Shown here piece by piece: positions 1 through 6,711 of a stretch of 12,604 nucleotides of DNA (position 1 is its first letter; every line of letters starts with the position of its first letter). The translations under genes and the position numbers were made by a program. Source of the DNA: Clostridiales bacterium (lineage in GTDB: Bacteria; Bacillota; Clostridia; Oscillospirales; Acutalibacteraceae); assembly GCA_019419895.1 (NCBI GenBank), contig JAHZIE010000006.1, forward strand, positions 57,360 to 69,963, in the 5' to 3' direction. Below the pieces are notes generated by a model. It searched no databases and was not told the DNA's origin. It worked only from the letters and a program-made list of their open reading frames with translations.

Positions 1-1
1 A

Positions 2-982
2 CATGTGGAAGAGGGGTTTCGCCTGTTGGCTCAGATGCTGACCGATTCGACTCTTCCCCAACAGGAAATGGAGACGGAAAAAGGGGTTGTCCTGGAGGAA
101 ATTTCCATGAGCGAGGACGATCCGGAGGATCTGGTGGGGGAACAGCTGATTGGAAGGGTGTGGGCTGGAGCAGCCGCGGGCCGTCCTATTCTTGGAAGCA
201 GAGAGACGGTAAAGAGTTTTCGCCGGAAAACCTTGCAGGAATATATGGCCCGGCGGTATACGGGAAAACGGATTGTAATTTCCATCTGCGGAAGTTTTTT
301 CAGGGACAAGGTTGTCTCGCTGGTGGAGGAATACTTTGGCGGCCTGCCGGCAGGGGAGGAAAGGGAACGAAAAAAGGAAATTGAATATCGGCAAAGTGTG
401 GTGGTCACGCCGAAAAGGCATGAACAGACCTATCTTTGCCTGGCGTTTCCTGGTTTAGCGGCCCGGCATGAGGAGAGGTTTGCCATGGCGGTTCTCAACC
501 TGATCGCGGGAGGAAGCTCATCCTCTCGCCTTTTCCGCCGCGTCAGGGAAGAACTTGGGCTCGCCTATGCCATTTACAGCGATATTATATCTATGTCCGC
601 GGGCGGCCTATTCTGCGTTCAGGCGTCGGTCAGTCCCAAGTCGGTGAAAAGGGCTCTCAGGGAAATCCGCCTGTCTCTGGAAGGAATGAAGGAGGGCGTT
701 GAGGGAAAAGAATTTCTCAGGGCAAAGGAACACCTGAAGTCAGGGATCCTGATGGGAACGGAAAACGCCGCCAGCCGTGTGGGGTACAATGGAAGGGGAG
801 AGCTTCTTTATGGAGAAACCCTTGACGAGGACTGGCTGCTGGAACAAATAAAAGGTGTTTCTATAGATCAGGTAAACCGCCTGGCGGAAAAAATCCTGGA
901 TTTTAAACAGTTGTCGGTTTCCTTGGTGGGGGCGGTTCCCAGAGGACTGGGGGAGGAAAACCTCCTTTCCTGTATGCTGTAA
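2..982 (+). CDS. M16 family zinc peptidase, 5'-truncated by window edge
   Basis: The reading frame is open from base 2 (His, then Val-Glu-Glu) to the TAA at 980-982, giving about 326 residues. M16 single-domain-pair peptidases are usually about 410-430 residues, so roughly the first 90 are missing, including the HxxEH zinc motif. What remains is typical of M16B. The stretch GVVLEEI carries the downstream glutamate zinc ligand, followed by the usual acidic EDDPEDL segment. The C-terminal domain has GGSSSSRLFRRVREELGLAY, the conserved R/Y region that helps bind the peptide backbone. Family members (YmxG/YmfF/YmfH type, mitochondrial processing peptidase relatives) are usually cytoplasmic peptide- or presequence-degrading enzymes. 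The GTG at base 5 is only an internal codon. No terminator is visible before the proBA promoter, so read-through into proBA is possible. Family assignment is secure; substrate is unknown. Confidence 0.93.
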   Translation, partial: HVEEGFRLLAQMLTDSTLPQQEMETEKGVVLEEISMSEDDPEDLVGEQLIGRVWAGAAAGRPILGSRETVKSFRRKTLQEYMARRYTGKRIVISICGSFFRDKVVSLVEEYFGGLPAGEERERKKEIEYRQSVVVTPKRHEQTYLCLAFPGLAARHEERFAMAVLNLIAGGSSSSRLFRRVREELGLAYAIYSDIISMSAGGLFCVQASVSPKSVKRALREIRLSLEGMKEGVEGKEFLRAKEHLKSGILMGTENAASRVGYNGRGELLYGETLDEDWLLEQIKGVSIDQVNRLAEKILDFKQLSVSLVGAVPRGLGEENLLSCML

Positions 983-996
983 GGCTGCGCTGGGGA

Positions 997-1026
997 TTGG
1001 ATATTTTAGAAAAACTGTGATATAAT
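997..1026 (+). promoter_or_regulatory. Probable sigma-A promoter for proBA (extended -10)
   Basis: An exact TATAAT lies at 1021-1026, preceded by TGTG at 1016-1019, so it fits the TRTGnTATAAT extended -10 pattern. A weak -35, TTGGAT (997-1002), sits 18 nt upstream. Transcription would start near 1033, leaving a leader of about 137 nt before proB. The leader holds a small TCCGG/CCGGA hairpin but no T-box signature (no AGGGTGGnACCGCG-like anti-terminator block). Confidence 0.65.
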
Positions 1027-1169
1027 GGGAGAAATCTCTGAAATAAAATTCTAGATGCAATGCCTTTTCTGAACGGTTATTGGAAGGGAATGTTTCGGAG
1101 AACTAAAGGGCTCAGGGGCTCCGGTGAAGCCGGATATAGAGAAAATCGGATAAGGTGGAGTTTATCAAT

Positions 1170-1958
1170 ATGGCAGAGACAAAAACAATCGTAATTAAGG
1201 TTGGTACTTCTACACTGACCTATGAGAATGGAAAGCTGAATATCCGGCGGATAGAGGCGCTGACCAGAGTCCTTTCCGACCTGCAGAATGCGGGCAACCG
1301 GATTATTTTGGTCAGCTCCGGCGCCATCGGCGTCGGTGTGGGAAAGCTGGGGATGAAGGAACGTCCCCAGACCACGATGGAACGCCAGGCGGTGGCCGCG
1401 GTGGGACAATGTGAGCTGATGTTCATTTATGACAAGCTTTTCGGTGAATATAACCATACGGTAGCCCAGCTGCTGTTGACCAGGGATGTGGTGGAAAATG
1501 AGCATTCCAAGGAAAATGTTGTCAACACCCTCCAAACTTTGCTGAAAATGGAGATCATTCCGGTAGTGAATGAAAACGATACTGTGGCAATCGACGAGCT
1601 GGTCGGTTCCAATTTTGGAGATAACGACACCCTTTCCGCCATTGTGGCGGTTTTGGCCGATGCGGATGAGCTGGTTATTCTGACGGATATCGACGGGCTG
1701 TTTGACTCTAATCCCCGGGAAAACCCAGAGGCGAGAATGATTCCGGTTGTCCGAGGAGTGGATGAGGGGATCATCCGTATTGCCGGCGGGAGTGGTTCCG
1801 CCAGGGGGACGGGCGGTATGCTGACCAAGGTGCATGCCGCGCGGCTTGCAAATGAGAATGGGATTGACGTCCATATTGTCAATGGAGAAAATCCTGAAAT
1901 TCTTTACCGTTTGATAGAAGGAAAGGGAGCAGGAACCTGGTTTCAGGCCCAAAGGTGA
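1170..1958 (+). CDS. proB: Glutamate 5-kinase, short form without PUA domain
   Basis: Catalyses ATP-dependent phosphorylation of L-glutamate to gamma-glutamyl phosphate, the first step of proline synthesis, in the cytoplasm. The 262-residue product is one amino-acid-kinase domain. It has an N-terminal IVIKVGTSTLT (Lys10, ATP/phosphate binding), a SSGAIGVGVGKLG glycine-rich loop, the glutamate-binding NENDTVAIDELVGSNFGDND segment, LTDIDGLFDSNP, and the late GTGGMLTKVHAA motif. The roughly 100-residue C-terminal PUA domain of the E. coli-type enzyme is absent, as in many Firmicutes. I chose ATG 1170 because AAGGTGGAG (1152-1160) sits about 9 nt before it; a GTG at 1155 lies inside that ribosome binding site. 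proA follows 57 nt downstream in the same direction, forming the classic proBA operon. Feedback inhibition by proline is a family property, not shown here. Confidence 0.97.
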   Translation: MAETKTIVIKVGTSTLTYENGKLNIRRIEALTRVLSDLQNAGNRIILVSSGAIGVGVGKLGMKERPQTTMERQAVAAVGQCELMFIYDKLFGEYNHTVAQLLLTRDVVENEHSKENVVNTLQTLLKMEIIPVVNENDTVAIDELVGSNFGDNDTLSAIVAVLADADELVILTDIDGLFDSNPRENPEARMIPVVRGVDEGIIRIAGGSGSARGTGGMLTKVHAARLANENGIDVHIVNGENPEILYRLIEGKGAGTWFQAQR

Positions 1959-2015
1959 AGGTGATAGAAAGGAAGCCGGGAGTCAACAAAAGTAAGTGAA
2001 GGAAGGTGCGCAGTG

Positions 2016-3266
2016 ATGACTGTTATGGAGCAGATGGGGCAGAGGGCGAAGGCTGCTGCCCGTATTTTGAAAAATGAAGGGGCAAGAAAAAACAGTGCCC
2101 TGCTGAATATAGCGAATGCGCTGGAGGCAAGGAGGGGAGAAATCCTATCGGCCAATGCAGCCGATCTTGAAAATGGACGGAAGGCTGGGTTGAGTGAAAG
2201 CCTGTTGGATCGTCTGACCCTGACAGAGGAAAGGATCCATGGGATGGCGGGCGGCGCGCGTCAGGTGGCCGCATTTGCCGATCCGGTAGGAAAGGTGCTG
2301 GAAGGGATGGTGCATCCCAATGGAATGAAAATTTCCAAGGTGACTGTTCCTCTGGGAGTCATTGGTATGATTTATGAGGCGAGGCCCAATGTGACGGTGG
2401 ATGCCGCCATCCTCTGTCTGAAGGCGGGCAATGCCGTGATTCTCCGCGGAGGTAAGGAAGCGATTTCCTCCAACCGCTGCTTAGCGGAAATTATGCGCGC
2501 CGCTCTTCAAGAGACGGGGCTTCCGGCGGATGCGGTACAGCTGGTAGAAGATACCTCCAGGCGTTCGGCGGAGGAGCTGATGAATCTGAGCGGCTATCTG
2601 GATGTGCTGATTCCAAGAGGAGGAGCCGGGCTGATTCAGGCTGTTGTGAAAAATTCCCATGTCCCTGTTATTGAAACTGGTGCGGGCAACTGTCATATCT
2701 ATGTAGACCGCAGCGCGGACATTGGAATGGCGTCTCAGGTGATTTTCAATGCGAAAACATCCCGTCCCTCTGTCTGCAACGCGTGTGAAAAGGTGCTGGT
2801 TCATAAAGACATTGCGGCTGAAGTCCTGCCGGAAATTTATGAGGTACTGGAAAGAAAACAGGTGGAGATCAGAGGCTGTGAAAAAACCATGAGCTTTCTG
2901 GGAAACCGCCCCAATGTCAGGCCAGCGTCCGCCGCTGATTGGGAAACGGAATATGGCGATTATATCATCGGGATCAAGGTCGTGGAAACAATTGATGAGG
3001 CTATCGCCCATATAGCGGCGTATTCCACTGGGCACAGTGAGGCCATTATCACCAGCGACTATGCCGCTTCCCAGAAATTCCTGAACGAGGTGGACAGCGC
3101 CGCCGTCTATGTTAACGCCTCCACCCGGTTTACCGATGGGGGAGAATTTGGCCTTGGGGCCGAAATTGGAATTTCCACCCAGAAGCTTCACGCCCGGGGA
3201 CCGATGGGCCTGAATCAGCTGACATCTGTTAAATATATGATACAGGGCAATGGACAGATCCGGTAA
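2016..3266 (+). CDS. proA: Gamma-glutamyl phosphate reductase
   Basis: NADPH-dependent reduction of gamma-glutamyl phosphate to glutamate-5-semialdehyde, the second step of proline synthesis; the product cyclises to pyrroline-5-carboxylate, and no proC is in the window. The 416-residue length is normal. Visible aldehyde-dehydrogenase-superfamily landmarks are the GMIYEARPNVTVDAA cofactor-fold segment, AVILRGGKEA, DVLIPRGGAGLI, PVIETGAGNCHIYVD, the catalytic cysteine Cys254 in RPSVCNACE, and the C-terminal FGLGAEIGISTQKLHARGPMG. ATG 2016 is preferred over GTG 2013 because of spacing from GAAGGAAGG (1998-2006); the two differ by one residue. The acyl phosphate made by ProB is unstable, and ProA and ProB are generally thought to act in close association, which fits their adjacency. 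Confidence 0.97.
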   Translation: MTVMEQMGQRAKAAARILKNEGARKNSALLNIANALEARRGEILSANAADLENGRKAGLSESLLDRLTLTEERIHGMAGGARQVAAFADPVGKVLEGMVHPNGMKISKVTVPLGVIGMIYEARPNVTVDAAILCLKAGNAVILRGGKEAISSNRCLAEIMRAALQETGLPADAVQLVEDTSRRSAEELMNLSGYLDVLIPRGGAGLIQAVVKNSHVPVIETGAGNCHIYVDRSADIGMASQVIFNAKTSRPSVCNACEKVLVHKDIAAEVLPEIYEVLERKQVEIRGCEKTMSFLGNRPNVRPASAADWETEYGDYIIGIKVVETIDEAIAHIAAYSTGHSEAIITSDYAASQKFLNEVDSAAVYVNASTRFTDGGEFGLGAEIGISTQKLHARGPMGLNQLTSVKYMIQGNGQIR

Positions 3267-3281
3267 AAAGGAGTGAAAAGG

Positions 3282-4397
3282 ATGCCGAAAAATACATCTC
3301 AGGAAAAAGGCGATCGCAATGTCGGAGGGAAGCAGTCTTCTGTTGGAGGCAGGAAGGGGCGGAGCAAAAAAACAAAGGTGAGAAATTATCTGAAGGATTC
3401 CGTTTACGGCTTGTCCGACGAGGAACTGAGGCTGGCCGGGGTAGAGGATGAAACCGACGAGGGAAATATGATAGCAAAGGATAATCCCTACCGCCTGAAG
3501 GAGGAAGAACTTCATCCAGCTGGAAAGAAGGAGGAAGAGCCTCTGTATGTGGAACTGCCCATGGATGAGGAGCTTCTGGAAGAGACACAGATGGATTTTG
3601 AAGAGGAGGAGGCTCTGGAAAAGCTGGACGGCCCTGTGGTGGCTGAAAATGCCTTCCCTGACAAAAGGAAAAAGCACCGCAGATGGTACGGTGCTCCCCT
3701 TGGTGTTCTGATCCTTTGTCTTGCTCTGGTAGGAACCATTTTTTTGGGAACAAAGGTTTATACCTTCATTTATGAAAAGGTGACAGATGATTCGGAGGAA
3801 AGGAATTATGACAATTTCCTGACCCCAGTGGTTCTGCTGGATCCCCAGCCCTTTGAAACCCTCGACGGCGCGGACAAAAGTATGATATTGGAGGCGTCCA
3901 TCTGGCGTGTGATGTTTTCCCATATGGAGGATGCCGATTTAAGCTATGATGAAAACGCCAGGGTGATTTTTCCGGAAAGTCTGGTCAATCAGAGCGCGGA
4001 GGAATTGTTTGGCCCCAATTGCGTCCTTACTCCGGCAGATATCAATTTGCAGCAGGATTCCTCCGCGGCGCAGAATGATGAAGCTGGTGAAAGTGACGCG
4101 ACCACCATTCATTATGATGAGGAGACAGGAAGCTATCATGTTCCGGTAGTCCCTATTGTGGGAAGTTATATTCCCTACACGGAGAGCATAAAAAAAGATG
4201 GAAATAAGAAATATCTCCGTGTGGCTTACCGGATCCAAATTGCCGATAACAGTGGAGGCGGTGCCTTTATTACCTCGAGCAATTCTTCAGAGGAGACTTA
4301 CCATACGGTGAAATATATGGAATATGAGCTGACCTACGATGACACGTTAAATACGGAATATATATCTGCTATCCGCAGCCTGGAAGAAGGGGAGTAG
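3282..4397 (+). CDS. Single-pass membrane protein of unknown function in the proBA operon
   Basis: A 371-residue protein starting at ATG 3282, with AAGGAG (3268-3273) 8 nt upstream. A GTG at 3273 overlaps that ribosome binding site and is rejected. Residues 1 to about 30 are basic; about 45-125 are very acidic (runs such as KEEELHPAGKKEEE and FEEEEALEKL). A basic KRKKHRRW patch then precedes one hydrophobic segment at about 138-157 (APLGVLILCLALVGTIFLGT). By the positive-inside rule the N-terminus is cytoplasmic and about 210 residues lie outside the membrane. The outer part contains LLDPQPFETLDGADKSMILEASIWR and a tyrosine/acid-rich HYDEETGSYHVPVVPIVGSY segment, ending EYISAIRSLEEGE. I recall similar proteins in Oscillospiraceae, without assigned function. 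Only 15 nt separate it from proA, so it is very probably co-transcribed. No catalytic motif is seen. Confidence 0.85.
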   Translation: MPKNTSQEKGDRNVGGKQSSVGGRKGRSKKTKVRNYLKDSVYGLSDEELRLAGVEDETDEGNMIAKDNPYRLKEEELHPAGKKEEEPLYVELPMDEELLEETQMDFEEEEALEKLDGPVVAENAFPDKRKKHRRWYGAPLGVLILCLALVGTIFLGTKVYTFIYEKVTDDSEERNYDNFLTPVVLLDPQPFETLDGADKSMILEASIWRVMFSHMEDADLSYDENARVIFPESLVNQSAEELFGPNCVLTPADINLQQDSSAAQNDEAGESDATTIHYDEETGSYHVPVVPIVGSYIPYTESIKKDGNKKYLRVAYRIQIADNSGGGAFITSSNSSEETYHTVKYMEYELTYDDTLNTEYISAIRSLEEGE

Positions 4398-4680
4398 GTG
4401 GGTTTCTTTTCCGCATGGCTGAGAGAAAGTTCTGAAGTCTATTGCGTGAAACTGCTTCAGAAGAGGAATAATCCGGCTACAGGCTTGGATGACGCAGGCA
4501 GGCGTTGAAAGGACTTCCTGTACGGCCATTGTCCTTCTCTCGAAAACAGATTGCTTTTTTCTCGAAATTCCATGCTTCGTGACAGGCGCTTCCTGTCCCA
4601 GAGACGCTTTTTCGCGCTTGAAGCCTTTCTTTTTGTATTCCTCGGCTTGACTGGGGATGCCGTTTCGTTGAAACAGAAAA
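4398..4680. other. Non-coding gap between convergent units
   Basis: No ORF here has a ribosome binding site or convincing composition. Visible structure includes an 8-bp perfect inverted repeat TTCTGAAG/CTTCAGAA (4430-4437 and 4455-4462) with a 17-nt loop. A GACAGG/CCTGTC hairpin (4581-4586 and 4592-4597) follows. A bulged AGGC..TTC/GAAGCCT pairing near 4583-4627 is followed by TTCTTTTTG and could be a weak terminator for the 3282-4397 gene. Nothing else recognised. Confidence 0.4.
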
Positions 4681-4719
4681 CACTTGAATTCCGATACCTC
4701 GGGATTCAAGTGTTTCTTT
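4681..4719. terminator. Bidirectional intrinsic terminator
   Basis: The 12-bp stem CACTTGAATTCC (4681-4692) / GGGATTCAAGTG (4701-4712), with one G-T pair and an 8-nt loop, is followed by TTTCTTTG on the plus strand and by TTTTCTGTTT on the minus strand. It lies between the convergent 3282-4397 gene and the minus-strand operon ending at 4787, and would stop transcripts from both sides. A smaller 5-bp hairpin GCAGA/TCTGC (4775-4787) overlaps the operon's last stop codon and is followed on the minus strand by ATTTTTG; it may act as a first weak stop. Confidence 0.8.
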
Positions 4720-4786
4720 GTCAAGAAAAATGTACTGTTGGAGGGGAACAGCCGGCCGGATTTCAAAAATGACGGCAGAAGGTCTG

Positions 4787-5224
4787 CTAAATCACTAAAT
4801 AAAGCATAGCGAGAAGAAGATAGGTATCCGCTTTTTCTTTGATGAGGATAAACATGAGAAGCAAAATCAGGGATCTCTCGTTATCTCCTCCCCCAATCAG
4901 GGAAAGGAGATCAAAACCATCTTCTTCTGTTTTCTCCGCATCCAGAGGCATTGAGGATGGATGGCTGCGGGAACGGGGATTCCGCTGAGTGGCATGCTTG
5001 GGAGGCGGTGCGTCGCCGGCAGGATGACGGTTGGGAAATGGTCCCCGTTTTTCCTGCTGAGGCACCCGTTTTTCCGAAGAGGAGGCTCTGGGAGGCTGAG
5101 CTGGGGAAGACTGTGGCGGATGCGAAAGGCTTTTCTGCGCCCTTTCCTGCATTTGCCGGACTCTGCGCAGTGCATCCTGCTGCATTTTGAACATTTCTGT
5201 CTCTGAAGGAAGGGAACTGCTCAT
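4787..5224 (-). CDS. Proline-rich protein with C-terminal hydrophobic hairpin, unknown function
   Basis: A 145-residue protein, last of a three-gene minus-strand operon. Residues about 6-32 (SETEMFKMQQDALRRVRQMQ and onward) are predicted helix or coiled coil. Residues about 33-92 are Pro/Ser/Arg-rich and likely disordered. The C-terminus, about 118-145, is LILLLMFILI and LLLAMLYLVI joined by KEKADTY. That is two ten-residue hydrophobic stretches forming a short hairpin, too short to be two normal transmembrane helices, so more likely a membrane-inserted or packing hairpin. I recall Oscillospiraceae proteins with comparable Leu-rich tails next to the same neighbours; function unknown. The ATG at 5224 has only a weakly placed AAAGG (13 nt away), so translation may be coupled to the upstream gene, whose stop is 22 nt before. 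Two overlapping frames exist (e.g. 4911-5234), but only this one yields the ordered helix/tail pattern. Confidence 0.72.
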   Translation of the reverse strand: MSSSLPSETEMFKMQQDALRRVRQMQERAQKSLSHPPQSSPAQPPRASSSEKRVPQQEKRGPFPNRHPAGDAPPPKHATQRNPRSRSHPSSMPLDAEKTEEDGFDLLSLIGGGDNERSLILLLMFILIKEKADTYLLLAMLYLVI

Positions 5225-5246
5225 TCAGATGCACGCGCCTTTCTGG

Positions 5247-5633
5247 TTAGGAATTAAAGAGTCCCTGCTGTTTCAGTAGAGGAAGCAGGGAAGTCAGCTG
5301 CAAAAGCCGCATGGCTTCGTCGAGCCGGTGCTGACGTTCTTTGCCAAGTAACGGCCTGAGAGCTTTCAGAAAACGGGTGTTGTCATTTTCCTGATTTATG
5401 GAGGAAAGCAGCGGCATGAGCTTCATTACCATGCCCATAGCTTCCGGGGAAATGGCAGGCTGACCGTTGGAAGACCCAGAGACCTGTTGCCCCGGAGAAG
5501 AGGGAGGAGGAGCTGAGGGGGAAGAGTCCCCGGAAGAATTTCCCTGTCCAAGCATTCCGGCCAGATCCTGAATCTGCTTCATGGTTTCCGGATCCTGCAA
5601 CATTTCCGCAAGTTTTCCTGTGAGGTCATCCAT
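5247..5633 (-). CDS. Small helical protein with Ser/Pro linker, unknown function
   Basis: A 128-residue protein with no Cys and no membrane segment. Residues 1 to about 29 form an amphipathic helical region (MDDLTGKLAEMLQDPETMKQ, then a LAGML segment). About 30-60 is a Ser/Pro/Gly/Gln-rich disordered linker. About 61-128 is a helical, Leu/Met-rich domain with RFLKALRPLLGKERQHRLDE and LLPLLKQQGLF. GAAAGGA lies about 7 nt before the ATG. The gene begins 2 nt after the stop of the 88-residue upstream gene, so the two are almost certainly co-translated. The LKALRP motif resembles LKNLRP in that upstream protein, suggesting a related fold. I recognise the general type from Clostridia, always without assigned function. 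Confident that it is a gene; function unknown. Confidence 0.85.
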   Translation of the reverse strand: MDDLTGKLAEMLQDPETMKQIQDLAGMLGQGNSSGDSSPSAPPPSSPGQQVSGSSNGQPAISPEAMGMVMKLMPLLSSINQENDNTRFLKALRPLLGKERQHRLDEAMRLLQLTSLLPLLKQQGLFNS

Positions 5634-5635
5634 AG

Positions 5636-5902
5636 CTATTTCCTTTCAAACAATTTTTTCATAAGTGCCTGTGCCTGGGGAGAGGAAAGCATTTTTGCCG
5701 TGGCTTCCTTGTCGGCGAGAACTTTTTGGAGGTTTTGGGCATCCTGTGGGCGCAGATTTTTCAAAAGTCCATTAACGTTTCCGCTTTGCGCTGAGGACTG
5801 GATGACACTTGGATCGGTACCCAGCTGCTGGGCTGCCTGCCGCAAAAGCTCCTGAAGCTGCTGGGAGTTTGGTGCAGGTGAATTGGAAGGAATTTGTGGC
5901 AT
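5636..5902 (-). CDS. Small helical Gln-rich protein, first gene of three-gene operon
   Basis: An 88-residue protein. The start is ATG 5902 (MPQIPSN), fixed by AAAGGAG 8 nt upstream; a further in-frame ATG at 5923 lies upstream of that ribosome binding site and is rejected. After a Pro/Ser/Asn-rich tail of about 13 residues the rest looks all-helical: SQQLQELLRQAAQQLGTDPS, NVNGLLKNLRPQDAQNLQKV, and SSPQAQALMKKLFERK. It has no Cys or Trp and no membrane segment, and it is basic at the C-terminus. It heads the minus-strand operon with the 128- and 145-residue genes and lies about 60 nt downstream of a sigma-E-like promoter. Function unknown; a structural or sporulation-associated role is inference from the promoter only. 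Confidence 0.85.
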   Translation of the reverse strand: MPQIPSNSPAPNSQQLQELLRQAAQQLGTDPSVIQSSAQSGNVNGLLKNLRPQDAQNLQKVLADKEATAKMLSSPQAQALMKKLFERK

Positions 5903-5959
5903 AAAGGTTACTCCTTTCTGCATGGATCGTTCGTAAAAAGAGGGGAAATGGATCTTTCC

Positions 5960-5989
5960 TTGTAATTTTATGACGAAGGTCCATAAAAT
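5960..5989 (+). promoter_or_regulatory. Possible weak sigma-A promoter for the phosphoesterase gene
   Basis: TTGTAA (5960-5965), an 18-nt spacer and TAAAAT (5984-5989) form a plausible but imperfect sigma-A promoter. It would give a leader of about 110 nt containing an ACTTCC/GGAAGT plus GGTC/GACC nested inverted repeat (6011-6045). It physically overlaps the sigma-E-like promoter on the other strand. Confidence 0.35.
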
Positions 5990-5993
5990 ATGT
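5965..5993 (-). promoter_or_regulatory. Candidate sigma-E-type (sporulation) promoter for the three-gene operon
   Basis: Read on the minus strand, ACATATT (5993-5987), a 14-nt spacer and CATAAAAT (5972-5965) match the known B. subtilis sigma-E pattern KMATATT-N14/15-CATACAHT. The -35 matches 6 of 7 and the -10 matches 7 of 8. The start point would be near 5957, about 55 nt before ATG 5902, which is well placed. The region is AT-rich, so chance is possible, and no comparably good sigma-A match was found on this strand. Confidence 0.5.
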
Positions 5994-6107
5994 TTTATTG
6001 GAGGACTGTAACTTCCGGTCCCCGAAAAGACCGCCTATAGGAAGTATATGCGGGATGGGAGGATATTGTGAAAGAGAAAAAAGAGAAAGCGGGAGGAGAG
6101 AGAAAAA

Positions 6108-6587
6108 ATGAGAATTTTGGTGGTATCCGATTCCCATGGCGATATTTTTCATCTGATGCAGGCTGTGAGGGAGCAGCCGCGGGCAGAGGTGATCCTTCAT
6201 CTTGGGGATGGGGAACGGGAGGCGATGGAGCTCAGGGATAAGCTTCCCGCTGGATGCACGCTGATTCAGGTGAGGGGGAATAACGATTGGGGATCGCGGG
6301 CGCCTCTGACAGAAGAACGGGTATTGGAGGGAAAAAGGCTCTTTTTTACCCATGGACATCTCTATCATGTCAAGTATGGCTACAGAGAAGTGATCTCCGC
6401 GGCCCGGCAGAGGAAGGCGGATATTCTCCTGTTCGGCCATACCCATTTGGCTTATACTTCTTATGAAGACGGAATGTATATCATGAATCCCGGAACAGTC
6501 GGCAGCGGCTGGCAAGGGGGAAGCTATGGCGTTGTGGATATCACTCCGGCGGGAATCGTAACCAACATTATCCGGATAAAGAATTAG
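6108..6587 (+). CDS. YfcE/MJ0936-family metallophosphoesterase
   Basis: A 159-residue single-domain calcineurin-like phosphoesterase of the YfcE/MJ0936 type; members hydrolyse phosphodiesters in vitro with Mn2+ or Ni2+, and the natural substrate is generally unknown. All metal-binding motifs are present: SDSHG (Asp8, His10), LGDG (Asp34), RGNND (Asn58, Asp60), THGH (His82) and FGHTH (His111, His113). MNPGTVG near the C-terminus is also typical. Length is normal, with no signal peptide, so it is cytoplasmic. GGGAGGAG (6091-6098) precedes ATG 6108. In other Clostridia this family often follows rph or an XTP/dITP pyrophosphatase gene; here it stands alone, divergent from the three-gene operon and with its own terminator. 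Family assignment is secure. Confidence 0.95.
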   Translation: MRILVVSDSHGDIFHLMQAVREQPRAEVILHLGDGEREAMELRDKLPAGCTLIQVRGNNDWGSRAPLTEERVLEGKRLFFTHGHLYHVKYGYREVISAARQRKADILLFGHTHLAYTSYEDGMYIMNPGTVGSGWQGGSYGVVDITPAGIVTNIIRIKN

Positions 6588-6687
6588 AAAAGTTTCTGTT
6601 TTCCACTGGCGCTTCCATTGGAGGAACAAGACAATTTCACGTCTTTTGCCTTTGGAATTGCCGGACCTGGATACTTATTGGAGCTGT

Positions 6688-6711
6688 ATGGCTTTTTAAG
6701 CCATTTGTTTT
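6688..6711 (+). terminator. Intrinsic terminator after the phosphoesterase gene
   Basis: ATGGCTT (6688-6694) / AAGCCAT (6698-6704) forms a 7-bp stem with a 3-nt loop (or 6 bp with 5 nt), followed by TTGTTTT. It lies about 100 nt after the phosphoesterase stop codon. The stem is short and the T run broken, so strength is uncertain. Confidence 0.5.

Noticed and set aside
1155..1169. GTG start for proB five codons upstream
   Set aside because: The GTG lies within the AAGGTGGAG ribosome binding site that serves ATG 1170.
1027..1169. Proline T-box or other riboswitch upstream of proBA
   Set aside because: No T-box core or other known riboswitch core was recognised; only a 5-bp hairpin is visible.
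2481..3923. 480-residue open frame on the minus strand
   Set aside because: It lies antisense to proA and the membrane-protein gene, has no ribosome binding site, and its composition (many His, Gln, Ser, Phe) is that of a shadow frame. Both sense genes are well supported.
4347..4766. 139-residue minus-strand frame, and the 73-residue plus-strand frame at 4551
   Set aside because: Both run through the strong bidirectional terminator at 4681-4712, lack ribosome binding sites and show no ordered protein pattern.
4911..5234. Alternative minus-strand frame (107 residues) overlapping the 145-residue gene
   Set aside because: It begins inside the gap after the 128-residue gene but has no helix/tail pattern and ends mid-way through the conserved-looking C-terminal region of the other frame.
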